This document shows, piece by piece, positions 47,293 to 56,054 of a stretch of DNA of 64,000 nucleotides. The stretch is from DASSUW01 sp963774155 (GTDB lineage Bacteria; Actinomycetota; Thermoleophilia; Solirubrobacterales; Solirubrobacteraceae). The position numbers and the translations under genes are program-made. A model generated the notes under the pieces. The model ran no database searches. It was not told where the DNA came from and saw only the letters and a list, made by a program, of their open reading frames with translations. The stretch covers positions 558,001 through 622,000 of the forward strand of contig CAVZDW010000010.1 in the NCBI GenBank assembly GCA_963774155.1, read 5' to 3'. Each line of letters starts with the position of its first letter. The stretch's first letter is position 1.

Positions 47293-47619
47293 GTGAGCAG
47301 CCACGACCTCAAGACGCTGCTGGACCAGATCGCCGATACGCGAGAGATCGTGCTGCGACGCCCGCGGACGTGGCGGGCCGACTACGACGCCTGGGCCGAC
47401 GCCCGCGACGAGGCGCTCGACGCCTACCGGGTGTGGCGCACGGCGCCCGCGTCCGAGTCCTACACGGTCTACCGGGCCGCCCAGGACCGCGCCGACGCGG
47501 CCCAGGACACGTTGCTCAGTGCCCTCAGACCCAGACGTCGCGGACGAGCGTCTCGTAGCCGCCGTCGTCGGCGGCTGCCTCGGCCCGGGCGCGGCGGCCC
47601 TCGTCGGACCGCTGCGTGA
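47293..47619 (+). CDS. Small helical protein, paralogue B
   Basis: A 108-residue protein from GTG 47293, with AAGGAG upstream. Residues 28-78 (DYDAWADARDEALDAYRVWR ... YTVYRAAQDRADAAQDTLL) are paralogous to the preceding small protein. The last ~30 residues are an Arg-rich tail antisense to the helicase 3' end and may not be natural: a one-base error or missed stop near 47525 would remove it. Function unknown. Confidence 0.6.
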   Translation: MSSHDLKTLLDQIADTREIVLRRPRTWRADYDAWADARDEALDAYRVWRTAPASESYTVYRAAQDRADAAQDTLLSALRPRRRGRASRSRRRRRLPRPGRGGPRRTAA

Positions 47620-50455
47620 AGACCAGCTCGGCGGGGCCGAGGTGCTTGCACCAGGCCCGCGTGAACGCCTCGGCGCGCTCCTTCTTCCGGGCCAGGTCGG
47701 CGGGCACCGGATGGTGGCGGGAGGGGAACGGCGGCCGGCGCCGGAGCACGCGGCCGAGCAGCGTCGCGGCGCCCGCGTCGGGATCCGGCAGCGGCCGCGT
47801 GATCAGGTAGCGCGGGTTGTCGGAGACGCCGGCCAGCTCGTCCAGCGCGGTCGCGAAGGCGCGGCTCTCCTCGGGCGTGGCCTCGGTCAGCAGGCAGCGC
47901 AGGTAGCCCGACGACCGCGGCTCGAGGTCCAGCGAGCCGGCCGCGGCCTCCGACATCTCGCCGAGCTCGCGGTAGGCGTCGACCACCGCGCGGGCCGTGC
48001 GATCGAGCGGGAGCACGATCGGGAGCCGCGCGTTGGCCTGCCGCAGCCGCAGCATGGCCCAGCCGAGGCCGGCGACGACGAGCGCGAGGCCGGCCAGCCC
48101 GACGACGCCGACGGCCAGCGTGGCCGCCACCGCGACGACGACCCCGGCCGCGGCCACGGAGAGCGCGGCCCGCTGCGAGATCGGCGGGGCGCTCGTGCCC
48201 TGAGGGGGGTCTGACCCCTCGGTGGGGTCAGGGGCCGCTCGGGGCCGGACGACGAGGGTCCTGAGGTCCGCGCCGCGGTAGCCCTTGCCGAGCTGCCAGC
48301 GCTCACGGGCCGCTTCGCGGTCGGCGGCGCGGGCGAGCATCGTGCGGTTGATCTCGGCGAAGTGCGAAGCGGGCGGCGGCGCGAACGGACCGAGCTCCGG
48401 GTGCACGTGGGACGGGCCGGCCTCGATCTCGCCGTCGTCGGCCGGCGCGTAGAGGTGCAGGTGCTTGCGCACGAACCGGTCGTAGTCGGCGCTGCCGCGG
48501 ACGAGGTCGGGCGCCACGCAGACGACGTCCCAGTTGGACGCGAGCTTGCGCGGGTCGTCCGGGTCGAGGCGCAGCGAGCGGCCGCGCATCTGCTGCACGG
48601 AGACGCCGGTCGTGGCGATGGTCAGGTCGACGAGCACGTTGACGGCCGGGCAGTCCCAGCCCTCGCCGAGCAGCGCGCGCGTGCCGATCAGCGCACCCGC
48701 CACGCCGTTCTCCAGCACCCGCGTGGCCAGCTCGACCCAGGCCCGCGGCACCCACTCGGCGCCGGAGGAGCGCAGGGAGATGAGCACGCCGTCGGGCACC
48801 GCCTCCCAGTCGGGCAGCGCGAGGTGCTCCTCGGCCTGCTCCAGCAGCGCGGCGAGCAGCACGTCGGCGTCGGCCGGCAGGCAGCGCAGCCCGCGGCCGG
48901 ACACGATCAAGGGCCGCAGCGGCGCCGTGCGGGAGTCCGCGCCCAGGGCCATCAGGGCGTGGCGCGCGCTGCCCGAGGCGGGATCGAGCACGCCGGCCAG
49001 CAGCCGGTCGGGCTTGGCCTCGGCCAGCTCGGCGTCGCACAGCACCAGCGCCCGCAGGTCGTCGCCGCGCGACTCCATCTCGGAAGCCAGCACCTCGACC
49101 GCGCCGAGCGCCTTGGCCTGCGAGCTGGTGAGCAGCTTGTCGACCTCGGAGGTCCCGCGCCGGATCCCCTGGCGGGTGAGCCGGAAGCCGAGCTCCGCCA
49201 GCGCGGCGGCCACGGCCTCGTAGCGCTCCGACGCCGCGGGGGCCGAGGACGCGTGCAGGCAGCGCAGCGCGTAGTCCTCGAGCAGCACGAGCCAGTCGTC
49301 GAGGTCGGGCGGCCGCCGGTAGGCCTCGCCGCGCGGCGCCCCTTCGGGCAGGGTCAGGCCGGCGGAGGCGAGGAAGCGCACGCCGGCGCGGGCGAGGCCC
49401 GGCCGCGCGCGCTGGAACTCCTCCCACGGCACCTGCGCCTCGTCGGTCGCCGAGCGGCGCCGCTCGCGGACGCGCGTGATCACCCAGCCGGGGAACGAGT
49501 GGTCGGACTCGACGTCCTCGTGCAGGGCGGTGACGAGCTCCTTGAAGCGCGTGTCGTGCTCGGCCAGCCAGGCGCGCTCGGAGGACAGCGGCTCGGTCAG
49601 CCAGGCCAGCTCCTGGTAGGGGGCGAGATGGCCGTCGCGCACCACGGCGGGGGTCGGGACCGTGAAGTCGACCGGCCCGAGCAGCTCCTCGTAGAGCTCC
49701 ATCTCCTCGCCGCTCAGGTCGGACGGCGGCGTGGCCGTGAGCCCGATGACGTGCACGTCCTCGCCGCCCAGCTCGTCGAGCACCGCGCGGACCACGTAGC
49801 CCCACATCGACGCGAGGTGATGGCACTCGTCGAGCACCACGACGCCGACGCGCCCGGCCTGCATCGCGGCGACGCGCTGCTTGGCGGTCGCCGAGAGCAG
49901 GTCGGCCAGCTCCACGCCGGCGTGCTCGCCGCGCGCGATCTCGCGCTTGACGCCGGCCGTGATGCGGGAGATCTCCTTCGCGCGCCGCTCGGCCGCCGCG
50001 CCTTCGTAGCGCTCACGGCGGATCTCCTCGACCTCCATGCCGGTCGCGGCGGCCCGCTCGGCCTCCCAGCGCCCGGCCGCCACGCGGCCGAGGGCGACCT
50101 CGGGGTCCTCGAGCTGGCACAGCGACTGGTAGGTCATGCAGGCGATCGGGAAGTACGGCTCGGGCCCGGCGACGCGCCCGATGTCGGTCGGCGCGCCGAA
50201 CGAGCGCAGCGTGCGCGGCCACTGCATCTGCACGGCGCCGTTGGGCGCCAGCACGAGCGCCCGGCGGCCGATCCGCCGCACGAGCTCGACGCCCAGCAGC
50301 GTCTTGCCGGAGCCGGGCGGCGCCACGATGTGCGTCCGCCGCCGGCCCGCCTCGCGGTCGCGCTCGAAGGCGGCGATGGCGGCCTGCTGGTAGCGGCGCC
50401 AGTCGCCGGAGAACGAGAGCTCGTCGAAGAGCCCGGGAAGCATCGTCGCGGTCAC
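47525..50455 (-). CDS. SF2 DEAD/DEAH-type helicase with C-terminal transmembrane hairpin
   Basis: A 976-residue protein. The helicase core has Walker A APPGSGKT (45-52), motif II DECH at Asp209 (VVVLDECHHLAS), motif III GLTATPP and motif VI QMRGRSLRLDP beginning about Gln622. A helical insert carrying many Arg/Glu follows motif I. At about 763-805 two hydrophobic helices (AALSVAAAGVVVAVAATLAV, then GVVGLAGLALVVAGLGWAML) form a probable membrane hairpin, which is very unusual for a helicase. The remaining ~165 residues form an unrecognised soluble domain. GTG 50455 overlaps the Sco1 stop (GTGA). DNA or RNA specificity unknown. Confidence 0.85.
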   Translation of the reverse strand: MTATMLPGLFDELSFSGDWRRYQQAAIAAFERDREAGRRRTHIVAPPGSGKTLLGVELVRRIGRRALVLAPNGAVQMQWPRTLRSFGAPTDIGRVAGPEPYFPIACMTYQSLCQLEDPEVALGRVAAGRWEAERAAATGMEVEEIRRERYEGAAAERRAKEISRITAGVKREIARGEHAGVELADLLSATAKQRVAAMQAGRVGVVVLDECHHLASMWGYVVRAVLDELGGEDVHVIGLTATPPSDLSGEEMELYEELLGPVDFTVPTPAVVRDGHLAPYQELAWLTEPLSSERAWLAEHDTRFKELVTALHEDVESDHSFPGWVITRVRERRRSATDEAQVPWEEFQRARPGLARAGVRFLASAGLTLPEGAPRGEAYRRPPDLDDWLVLLEDYALRCLHASSAPAASERYEAVAAALAELGFRLTRQGIRRGTSEVDKLLTSSQAKALGAVEVLASEMESRGDDLRALVLCDAELAEAKPDRLLAGVLDPASGSARHALMALGADSRTAPLRPLIVSGRGLRCLPADADVLLAALLEQAEEHLALPDWEAVPDGVLISLRSSGAEWVPRAWVELATRVLENGVAGALIGTRALLGEGWDCPAVNVLVDLTIATTGVSVQQMRGRSLRLDPDDPRKLASNWDVVCVAPDLVRGSADYDRFVRKHLHLYAPADDGEIEAGPSHVHPELGPFAPPPASHFAEINRTMLARAADREAARERWQLGKGYRGADLRTLVVRPRAAPDPTEGSDPPQGTSAPPISQRAALSVAAAGVVVAVAATLAVGVVGLAGLALVVAGLGWAMLRLRQANARLPIVLPLDRTARAVVDAYRELGEMSEAAAGSLDLEPRSSGYLRCLLTEATPEESRAFATALDELAGVSDNPRYLITRPLPDPDAGAATLLGRVLRRRPPFPSRHHPVPADLARKKERAEAFTRAWCKHLGPAELVFTQRSDEGRRARAEAAADDGGYETLVRDVWV

Positions 50456-51045
50456 AGGCGGGCGAGGTCGTGGGCCAGGCGCCGCGGGGTGAGCTCCGAG
50501 GCGGGGAAGCCGAGCCGCTGGCGCCCCTCGCCGTCGACGATGACGGTGTAGGCGGAGTGCTCGCGCCCGTCGCGCTGGGGGGCGATCCCGAAGGCCTCCC
50601 AGATCGGCTGCAGCTCGTCGCGGCTGCCGAGCAGGAACTCCATGCGGCCGGTCATCGTCTGCTCGGTCAGGAACGCGCGCGCCCGCGCGGGCGTGTCGTT
50701 GGCCGGGTCGACCGAGACGCCGATCACCGCCACGTCGTCGCGCCCCGCGTCGTCGAGCGCGCCGCGGATGCTCTGGACCTGGCCGGGACAGGTGTCCTCG
50801 CACGTCGAGTAGATGAACGTGACCACCACCGGGCGGCCGCGCAGGCTCGCCGCGGTCACGGTCTCGCCGTCCTGGCTGGCCAGGGCGAAGTCCGGCAGCC
50901 TCGCGCCCGGAGGCCGGCTGGACCCTTCCCAGCCGGTCGCCGCCGGCGCCTCCGCCCCGCGCTCGGCGAGCCAGACGCCGACCACCGCGCCGAACGCGCA
51001 GAGGCAGAGCGTGACAAGGGCGAGCACCACCCGGGACGGGAGCAC
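50452..51045 (-). CDS. SCO1/SenC-type thioredoxin-fold protein
   Basis: A 197-residue membrane-anchored protein (N-terminal helix RVVLALVTLCLCAFGAVVGV). The copper-binding set is complete: Cys82 and Cys86 in STCEDTCP, and His163 in REHSAYTVIV. The family inserts copper into cytochrome c oxidase CuA or acts as a periplasmic thiol protein. GTG 51045 start. It overlaps the helicase gene (GTGA) and lies 10 bases after the response-regulator gene. Confidence 0.9.
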   Translation of the reverse strand: MLPSRVVLALVTLCLCAFGAVVGVWLAERGAEAPAATGWEGSSRPPGARLPDFALASQDGETVTAASLRGRPVVVTFIYSTCEDTCPGQVQSIRGALDDAGRDDVAVIGVSVDPANDTPARARAFLTEQTMTGRMEFLLGSRDELQPIWEAFGIAPQRDGREHSAYTVIVDGEGRQRLGFPASELTPRRLAHDLARL

Positions 51046-51055
51046 ATGGCGAAGC

Positions 51056-51688
51056 TTAGGCTTCCGTCAGGCCCCGCCGGATCGCGTAGCGGACCAGCTC
51101 CACGCGGTCGCGCATGCCGAGCTTGCGCAGCAGGTTCGCCCGGTGCGACTCGACGGTCTTCTCCGCCAGGTGCAGGATCTCGGCGATCTGCTTGTTGGTG
51201 TGCGCCTCCGCGATCAGCTTCAGCACCTCCTGCTCGCGCGGGGAGAGCGGCTCCTCCGGACCGGTCGACGCGTCGGACATCCACTCGCGGATGAGCGACC
51301 GCTCGACGGCGTTGGTCAGGAACGCGTCGCCGCGGTGCACGGCGCGGATCGCGTTGAGCAGCGCCTGGTCGACCTCGCGCTTGAGCACGTAGCCGGACGC
51401 CCCGGCCTTCAGGGCGTCGAAGACGTAGCGCTCGTCGTCGTGCATCGAGAGGGCGAGCACCTGCGTGTCGGGCAGGTGCGCGCGGATCTGGCGCGCGGCC
51501 TGCAGTCCGGTCATGCGCGGCATCGAGACGTCGAGCACGCACAGGTCGGGGCGGGTGGACAGCGCTCGCTCGAAGGCGATGACGCCGTCCTCGGCCTCGG
51601 CGACGACCTGCATGTCCGGCTGGCGCTCGATGAGCAGCTTGAGACCGCCCCGGACGATGCCGTGGTCATCGGCGATGAGGATCCTCAT
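51056..51688 (-). CDS. NarL/FixJ-type response regulator
   Basis: A 210-residue regulator. The receiver domain has the acidic pair DD at 7-8, phospho-acceptor Asp53 (LCVLDVSMPRMTG), Ser/Thr in LALSMHDDER and Lys in GYVLKREVD. The C-terminal LuxR helix-turn-helix is LSPREQEVLKLIAEAHTNKQ, then IAEILHLAEKTVESH. ATG 51688 overlaps the kinase stop (ATGA), so the pair is coupled. Confidence 0.95.
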   Translation of the reverse strand: MRILIADDHGIVRGGLKLLIERQPDMQVVAEAEDGVIAFERALSTRPDLCVLDVSMPRMTGLQAARQIRAHLPDTQVLALSMHDDERYVFDALKAGASGYVLKREVDQALLNAIRAVHRGDAFLTNAVERSLIREWMSDASTGPEEPLSPREQEVLKLIAEAHTNKQIAEILHLAEKTVESHRANLLRKLGMRDRVELVRYAIRRGLTEA

Positions 51689-52650
51689 GTAGCTCCCATG
51701 GTCAGTTCGATGGTCGTCCCGTCACCGGGCTCGGAGAAGATCGCGAGGTTCCCGCCCACCAGCAGGGCGCGCTCGCGCATGCCGGACACGCCGAGGCGCG
51801 ACCGGCCGTTGGGAATGGCTCTGAAGCCCTGGCCGTCGTCACGCACGCGCAGCACGGTGCGGCCGATGAACGAGAGCTCCACGTCGACGTGGCGGGCACC
51901 GGAGTGCTGGGCCACGTTGGAAAGGCTTTCCTGCGTCACGCGGTAGATCACGAGCTGCTCCTCGTCGCTGAGCGGCGGCACCGAGCCGTGGCGGCGGAAG
52001 CTCGAGCGGATGCCGGTGCGGTCGCCGAAGTCGGCCACCTGCGAGGCGAGCGCGGGGATCAGGCCGTGGTCGTCGAGCGCGGTCGGGCGCAGCTGGCGGG
52101 CGAGGGTGAGGAGCTCCTCCATCGCCTGCGTGACGAGCTGCTGGCTCTCGCGCAGCTCCTCCTGCAGCCCGGGCGGCGCGCTGTGCACGGTTGCCTGGAG
52201 GCGGAGGAGGATCGCGGTGAGGGCCTGGTTGACCTCGTCGTGCAGGTCCTGGGCGATGCGCGAGCGCTCGACCTCCTGGGCGCGGATGACCGCGCGGCCG
52301 GACTCCCGGCGCTCGGCTTCGAGCCGCTCCATCATGCGGTTGAAGTCCGACGAGAGGCGGCGGACCTCGTCGGCGGCGCCGCGGGTGATGTCGGCGCGCT
52401 TGCCCGGCGTGGCGAGGTCGACGCTGCTCATCGTCTCGACGAGGCGCTCCATCGGCTCCAGACGGCGGCGCAGGAGGATCGAGTTGAGCAGCACGACGCC
52501 GGACACGGCGAGGGCGATCAGGAGCAGGCCCTCGTTGCTCGTCGCGTCGGTGAAACGGTCGCGTGCGACGATGGCTGCCACGAAGGCCGTGATCGCCACG
52601 AGCACGGTGTTTACCGCGAGGACCTGCGTGAGCAGCTTTGCCGAGCGCAT
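51685..52650 (-). CDS. Membrane sensor histidine kinase (NarX/DegS-like, HisKA_3)
   Basis: A 321-residue kinase with two transmembrane helices (about 7-29 and 41-60) and a very short extracellular loop, HAMP at about 57-110, phospho-acceptor His137 in RIAQDLHDEVNQAL, and an HATPase domain with TQESLSNVAQHS, RVRDDGQGF and GRSRLGVSGMRERA. The almost absent sensing loop suggests detection in the membrane. Partner of the adjacent response regulator. Confidence 0.93.
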   Translation of the reverse strand: MRSAKLLTQVLAVNTVLVAITAFVAAIVARDRFTDATSNEGLLLIALAVSGVVLLNSILLRRRLEPMERLVETMSSVDLATPGKRADITRGAADEVRRLSSDFNRMMERLEAERRESGRAVIRAQEVERSRIAQDLHDEVNQALTAILLRLQATVHSAPPGLQEELRESQQLVTQAMEELLTLARQLRPTALDDHGLIPALASQVADFGDRTGIRSSFRRHGSVPPLSDEEQLVIYRVTQESLSNVAQHSGARHVDVELSFIGRTVLRVRDDGQGFRAIPNGRSRLGVSGMRERALLVGGNLAIFSEPGDGTTIELTMGAT

Positions 52651-52771
52651 CTCCCCGGCTACATCGGCATCTGCCCGGCCCAGCGTGATGGTGGGAAGAC
52701 CGGATGCGGCCTGGATTCGGCGCTATTCTTTGTGAAGCATTGAATCCTGACCGACTTCAAGGACTTTTCAC

Positions 52772-53956
52772 ATGAGCCCGAGTGGGGCGGAGGTCATCCG
52801 CCAGATCAAGAGCCAGGTCGAAGAGGTCGACCCGGCCCAGGTGAGTGAGCACCTCGGGAACGGGATCGTCCTCGTCGACGTCCGCGAGAGCACCGAGTGG
52901 GACGCCGGGCACATCCCCGGCGCCAAGCACGTGCCGCGCGGCTACCTGGAGTCCCGCATCGAGGGCGTCGCCGGCGGCGACCGCTCGCAGGAGATCGTCC
53001 TGTACTGCGCCTCCGGGCAGCGCTCCGCGCTGGCCGCGCACACGCTCAAGGACCTCCTGGGCTACGAGAACGTGAAGTCGATGACGGGCGGGATCACGCT
53101 CTGGAAGGACCGCGGCTACAAGGTCGACGTCCCGAAGTCGATGACCCCCGAGCAGCGCGAGCGCTACTCGCGCCACCTGCTCGTGCCGGAGATCGGTCTC
53201 GAGGGCCAGACCAAGCTGCTCGAGTCCAAGGTGCTGCTGCTCGGCGCCGGCGGGCTCGGCTCCCCGACCGCGCTCTACCTCGCGGCGGCCGGCGTCGGCA
53301 CGCTCGGCGTGGTCGACGACGACGAGGTGGACCTCTCCAACCTGCAGCGCCAGGTCATCCACACGACCGACCGCATCGGCGTCCCGAAGGTCGACTCGGC
53401 GGAGATCGCGATCAACGCCATCAACCCGGACGTGAAGGTCGTGAAGTACCAGACGCGCCTCGACAGCTCCAACATCATGGAGATCATCGAGGGCTACGAC
53501 GTGATCGTCGACGGCGTCGACAACTTCCCCACGCGCTACCTGCTCAACGACGCCACGGTGCGGCTGGACATCCCGGTCGTCTCGGCCTCGATCCTCGGCT
53601 TCGACGGCCAGCTCTCGGTCTTCAAGCCGCACGACGGCCCGTGCTACCGCTGCCTCTATCCCGTCCCGCCGCCGGCCGAGCTCGCGCCCTCCTGCGGCGC
53701 CAACGGCGTCCTCGGCGTGCTGCCGGGCACCATGGGCCTGCTGCAGGCGACCGAGGTCATCAAGCTGGTGACCGGCGCCGGCGAGCCGCTGGTCGGCCGG
53801 CTGCTCCTCTACGAAGCCCTCGGGGCGACGTTCACGGAGCTCAAGGTCCGGCGCGATCCGGAGTGCCCGATCTGCTCGAAGGACCCGGCGGAGATCGCCG
53901 ACGAGGAGATGGGCGTCTTCCCGGACTACGAGGCGTTCTGCGCCGCGGCCGGATAG
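52772..53956 (+). CDS. Rhodanese-MoeB (MoeZ-like) sulfurtransferase/adenylyltransferase
   Basis: A 394-residue two-domain protein. An N-terminal rhodanese domain has its active Cys79 in YCASGQRSAL. A C-terminal ThiF/MoeB domain has the ATP-binding GAGGLGSP at about 158 and Arg/Asp of E1 type in VDLSNLQRQVIHTT; the zinc site is CYRC and CPIC. The family adenylates the C-terminal Gly-Gly of a ubiquitin-like carrier and loads it with sulfur. In mycobacterial MoeZ and MoeB-rhodanese proteins the rhodanese is C-terminal; here the order is reversed. The carrier protein is encoded 12 bases downstream. Confidence 0.9.
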   Translation: MSPSGAEVIRQIKSQVEEVDPAQVSEHLGNGIVLVDVRESTEWDAGHIPGAKHVPRGYLESRIEGVAGGDRSQEIVLYCASGQRSALAAHTLKDLLGYENVKSMTGGITLWKDRGYKVDVPKSMTPEQRERYSRHLLVPEIGLEGQTKLLESKVLLLGAGGLGSPTALYLAAAGVGTLGVVDDDEVDLSNLQRQVIHTTDRIGVPKVDSAEIAINAINPDVKVVKYQTRLDSSNIMEIIEGYDVIVDGVDNFPTRYLLNDATVRLDIPVVSASILGFDGQLSVFKPHDGPCYRCLYPVPPPAELAPSCGANGVLGVLPGTMGLLQATEVIKLVTGAGEPLVGRLLLYEALGATFTELKVRRDPECPICSKDPAEIADEEMGVFPDYEAFCAAAG

Positions 53957-53968
53957 CCTGCGCGCGCT

Positions 53969-54241
53969 ATGGCACTGATCAAGGTTCCCCCGGTCCTGCG
54001 ACCGTCCGTGGGCGGTGAGAAGGAGGTCTCGGCGACCGGCGACACGGTCGGCGCCGTGCTGCACGACCTCGCCGAGCAGCACCCCGCCACCTCGTCGCAG
54101 CTCTTCGGGGCCGACGGCTCGCTGAACCGGTACGTCAACGTGTACCTGAACGACGAGGACGTCCGCGTCCTCGAAGGGCTGGACACCGGCGTCGGCGAGT
54201 CCGACACGCTGGTGATCCTGCCGGCCATGGCCGGCGGGTGA
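53969..54241 (+). CDS. MoaD/CysO-like ubiquitin-fold sulfur carrier
   Basis: A 90-residue protein ending in AMAGG, the Gly-Gly tail needed for adenylation and thiocarboxylate formation. ALIKVPPVLRPSVGGEKEVS, YVNVYLNDEDVRVLEGLDTG and VGESDTLVILPA are typical of the CysO/MoaD family. The position directly after the rhodanese-MoeB gene makes it the probable substrate. Whether it serves cysteine, molybdopterin or another sulfur pathway is not shown; no cysM or mec-type gene is adjacent. Confidence 0.92.
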   Translation: MALIKVPPVLRPSVGGEKEVSATGDTVGAVLHDLAEQHPATSSQLFGADGSLNRYVNVYLNDEDVRVLEGLDTGVGESDTLVILPAMAGG

Positions 54242-54275
54242 TCCGAGCCGCGCAGCCCGACGAGGCCGCCCGCCG

Positions 54276-55028
54276 GTGAAGGACCGCCGGCGCTTCGGGC
54301 CGGGTCCGTATCTCGTCGGCCTGCGCAAGAACCCGGATCGCTGGGGCGCGGGCTTCCCGTTCGAGGTGCCCGCCGTGGACGCGATCGAGGCGCTCGACCT
54401 CGACACGCCGATCACGCTGCTGGCGGGCGACAACGGGACCGGCAAGTCCACGATCGTCGAGGCCGTCGCGGAGTCGATGGGGTTCGCGGCGCAGGGGGGA
54501 GAGCTCGAGCGCTCCGGCGAGCTGCCGCCGGTCACGCGGCCCGTCCTCGGCGGCGGCCTCGAGCCGGTCCTCTCGATGGCGAAGCCGCACAACGGCTACT
54601 TCCTTCGCGCGGAGAGCTTCTTCAACGTGGCGAGCTTCGTCGACAGCGAAGGCATCTTCGCGCCGGACCTCTCGCTCTACGGCGGCGTCCCGCTCCACCA
54701 GCAGTCGCACGGCCAGGCGTTCCTCGCGCTCGCCGCCAACCGCTTCGGGGGCGACAGCCTCTACGTGCTCGACGAGCCCGAGGCCGCCCTCTCGGTCAGC
54801 GGCGCGCTCGCGCTGCTGGCCATCGTCGTCCGCGCGGCGGGGAACGGCGCGCAGTTCATCATCGCCACCCACTCGCCGATCCTCCTCGCCACGCCGGGAG
54901 CGCGGATCTACGAGCTCGACGAGGCCGGCCTCGCTCCCGTGGCCTACGACGACCTCGAGACCGTCCGGCTGACCCGCGGCTTCCTCGACGCCCCCGAGCG
55001 CTTCATCCGCGCCGCTTTGGGTGGCTGA
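54276..55028 (+). CDS. AAA/ABC-type ATPase (predicted ATP-binding protein)
   Basis: A 250-residue ABC-fold ATPase. Walker A is GDNGTGKST (51-59), an ABC-signature-like segment lies in QQSHGQAFLAL, Walker B is SLYVLDEPEAALS and the H-loop ATHSPILLATPGARIYELDE. This is the AAA_21-type single-domain ATPase found beside many housekeeping and defence genes. Start GTG 54276, 34 bases after the sulfur carrier gene. No partner effector adjoins it: the next gene is convergent. Confidence 0.85.
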   Translation: MKDRRRFGPGPYLVGLRKNPDRWGAGFPFEVPAVDAIEALDLDTPITLLAGDNGTGKSTIVEAVAESMGFAAQGGELERSGELPPVTRPVLGGGLEPVLSMAKPHNGYFLRAESFFNVASFVDSEGIFAPDLSLYGGVPLHQQSHGQAFLALAANRFGGDSLYVLDEPEAALSVSGALALLAIVVRAAGNGAQFIIATHSPILLATPGARIYELDEAGLAPVAYDDLETVRLTRGFLDAPERFIRAALGG

Positions 55029-55042
55029 GATGCCCCAACCGC

Positions 55043-56032
55043 TCAGCGGATCCCGTCGAGCGTGATCCAGGCCGGGTCGTGGTCGGACCCGTCCTTGGTC
55101 TTCTTCGTGCGCCGGTCGATGTCCGCGCCGACGAGCTTGCCCTTGAGCGCGGGCGAGATCCAGATCTGGTCGAAGAGATGGAAGTGCGTCGTCTTCGCCG
55201 CGCTGTCGCGGAACCGGTGCGTCCAGCGCGCGCCGGGCGGGGGCGGGTCGTCGTCGAAGGGGCGCGACTCGCGCACGTCCGCGAGGCCGTCGGTGAACCC
55301 GTTGGACTGGGTCAGCGGAGCGAGCGTGGCGGCGTCCGGGGCGTCGTTGAGGTCGCCGAGGACGAGGAAGGCCGTCCGCGGCGAGGTGCGCTTGGAGATG
55401 ATGCGGCCGGCCATGTCGGCCTGGCGGGTGCGCCGCAGGTCGGCGGCGGCCTTCTCCTCGACCGGGTCGCCCGACCCCACGAACTGGCTCTTGAGGTGGG
55501 TGTTGAAGATCTTCAGCACCACCCGCGAGAAGTCCGCGGCCAGGATGTCGATCTCGAGCAGGTCGCGGGAGAACACCGGCTCGTCGGGATCGTCCGGGTG
55601 GCGGGCGTGCGCCCATGAGGTGATGCCGCCGAGCGGCCGCTTGCTCAGGACCGCCACGTCGATGAACCGGGGGTCGTTGCCCTCGACGAGCGCGACGAAC
55701 GGGTAGTGGCGCCCGAGGCCGCCGTCACCGATGTTGCCGTCGTTGAACTCCCGCAGGGCCGTGATGTCCTCGACCTCCTGCACGCAGAGCACGTCGAGGT
55801 CGATGTCGCGGATGCGCTCGGCGAGCCGCTTGCGCTCGTCCAGCGGCTTGCGCTGGATCAGCTTGCCCTGGAAGCTGCGCGCGCGGCCGGGCGGCTTGCC
55901 GGGCTCAGAGGGGACGATGCTGATCGTCTCCTGCACGGTCCGCTCCGCCTTCGGGAGCGTCGCGATCTCGACGTCGTAGTTGAAGCGGTCGAAGAGGTTG
56001 TTGAGGTTGAACGTCCCGACCTTGAGCGTCAT
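55043..56032 (-). CDS. Endonuclease/exonuclease/phosphatase family protein
   Basis: A 329-residue EEP-fold protein: KVGTFNLNNLFDRFNYDVEI start, catalytic Glu in VLCVQEVEDITAL, NTHLKSQFVG, GDLNDAPDAATLAP and the final SDHDPAWITL with the catalytic Asp-His. Without a signal peptide it is cytoplasmic. The family includes nucleases and phospholipid or inositol phosphatases; which one cannot be told. Confidence 0.88.
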   Translation of the reverse strand: MTLKVGTFNLNNLFDRFNYDVEIATLPKAERTVQETISIVPSEPGKPPGRARSFQGKLIQRKPLDERKRLAERIRDIDLDVLCVQEVEDITALREFNDGNIGDGGLGRHYPFVALVEGNDPRFIDVAVLSKRPLGGITSWAHARHPDDPDEPVFSRDLLEIDILAADFSRVVLKIFNTHLKSQFVGSGDPVEEKAAADLRRTRQADMAGRIISKRTSPRTAFLVLGDLNDAPDAATLAPLTQSNGFTDGLADVRESRPFDDDPPPPGARWTHRFRDSAAKTTHFHLFDQIWISPALKGKLVGADIDRRTKKTKDGSDHDPAWITLDGIR

Positions 56033-56054
56033 GGACCGACGCTACCAGCGCACC

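Noticed and set aside
54276..55028. Lone AAA/ABC ATPase considered as part of a defence system (OLD/Septu-like)
   Set aside because: No nuclease or other effector in the same orientation; the adjacent EEP-family gene is convergent and conventional.
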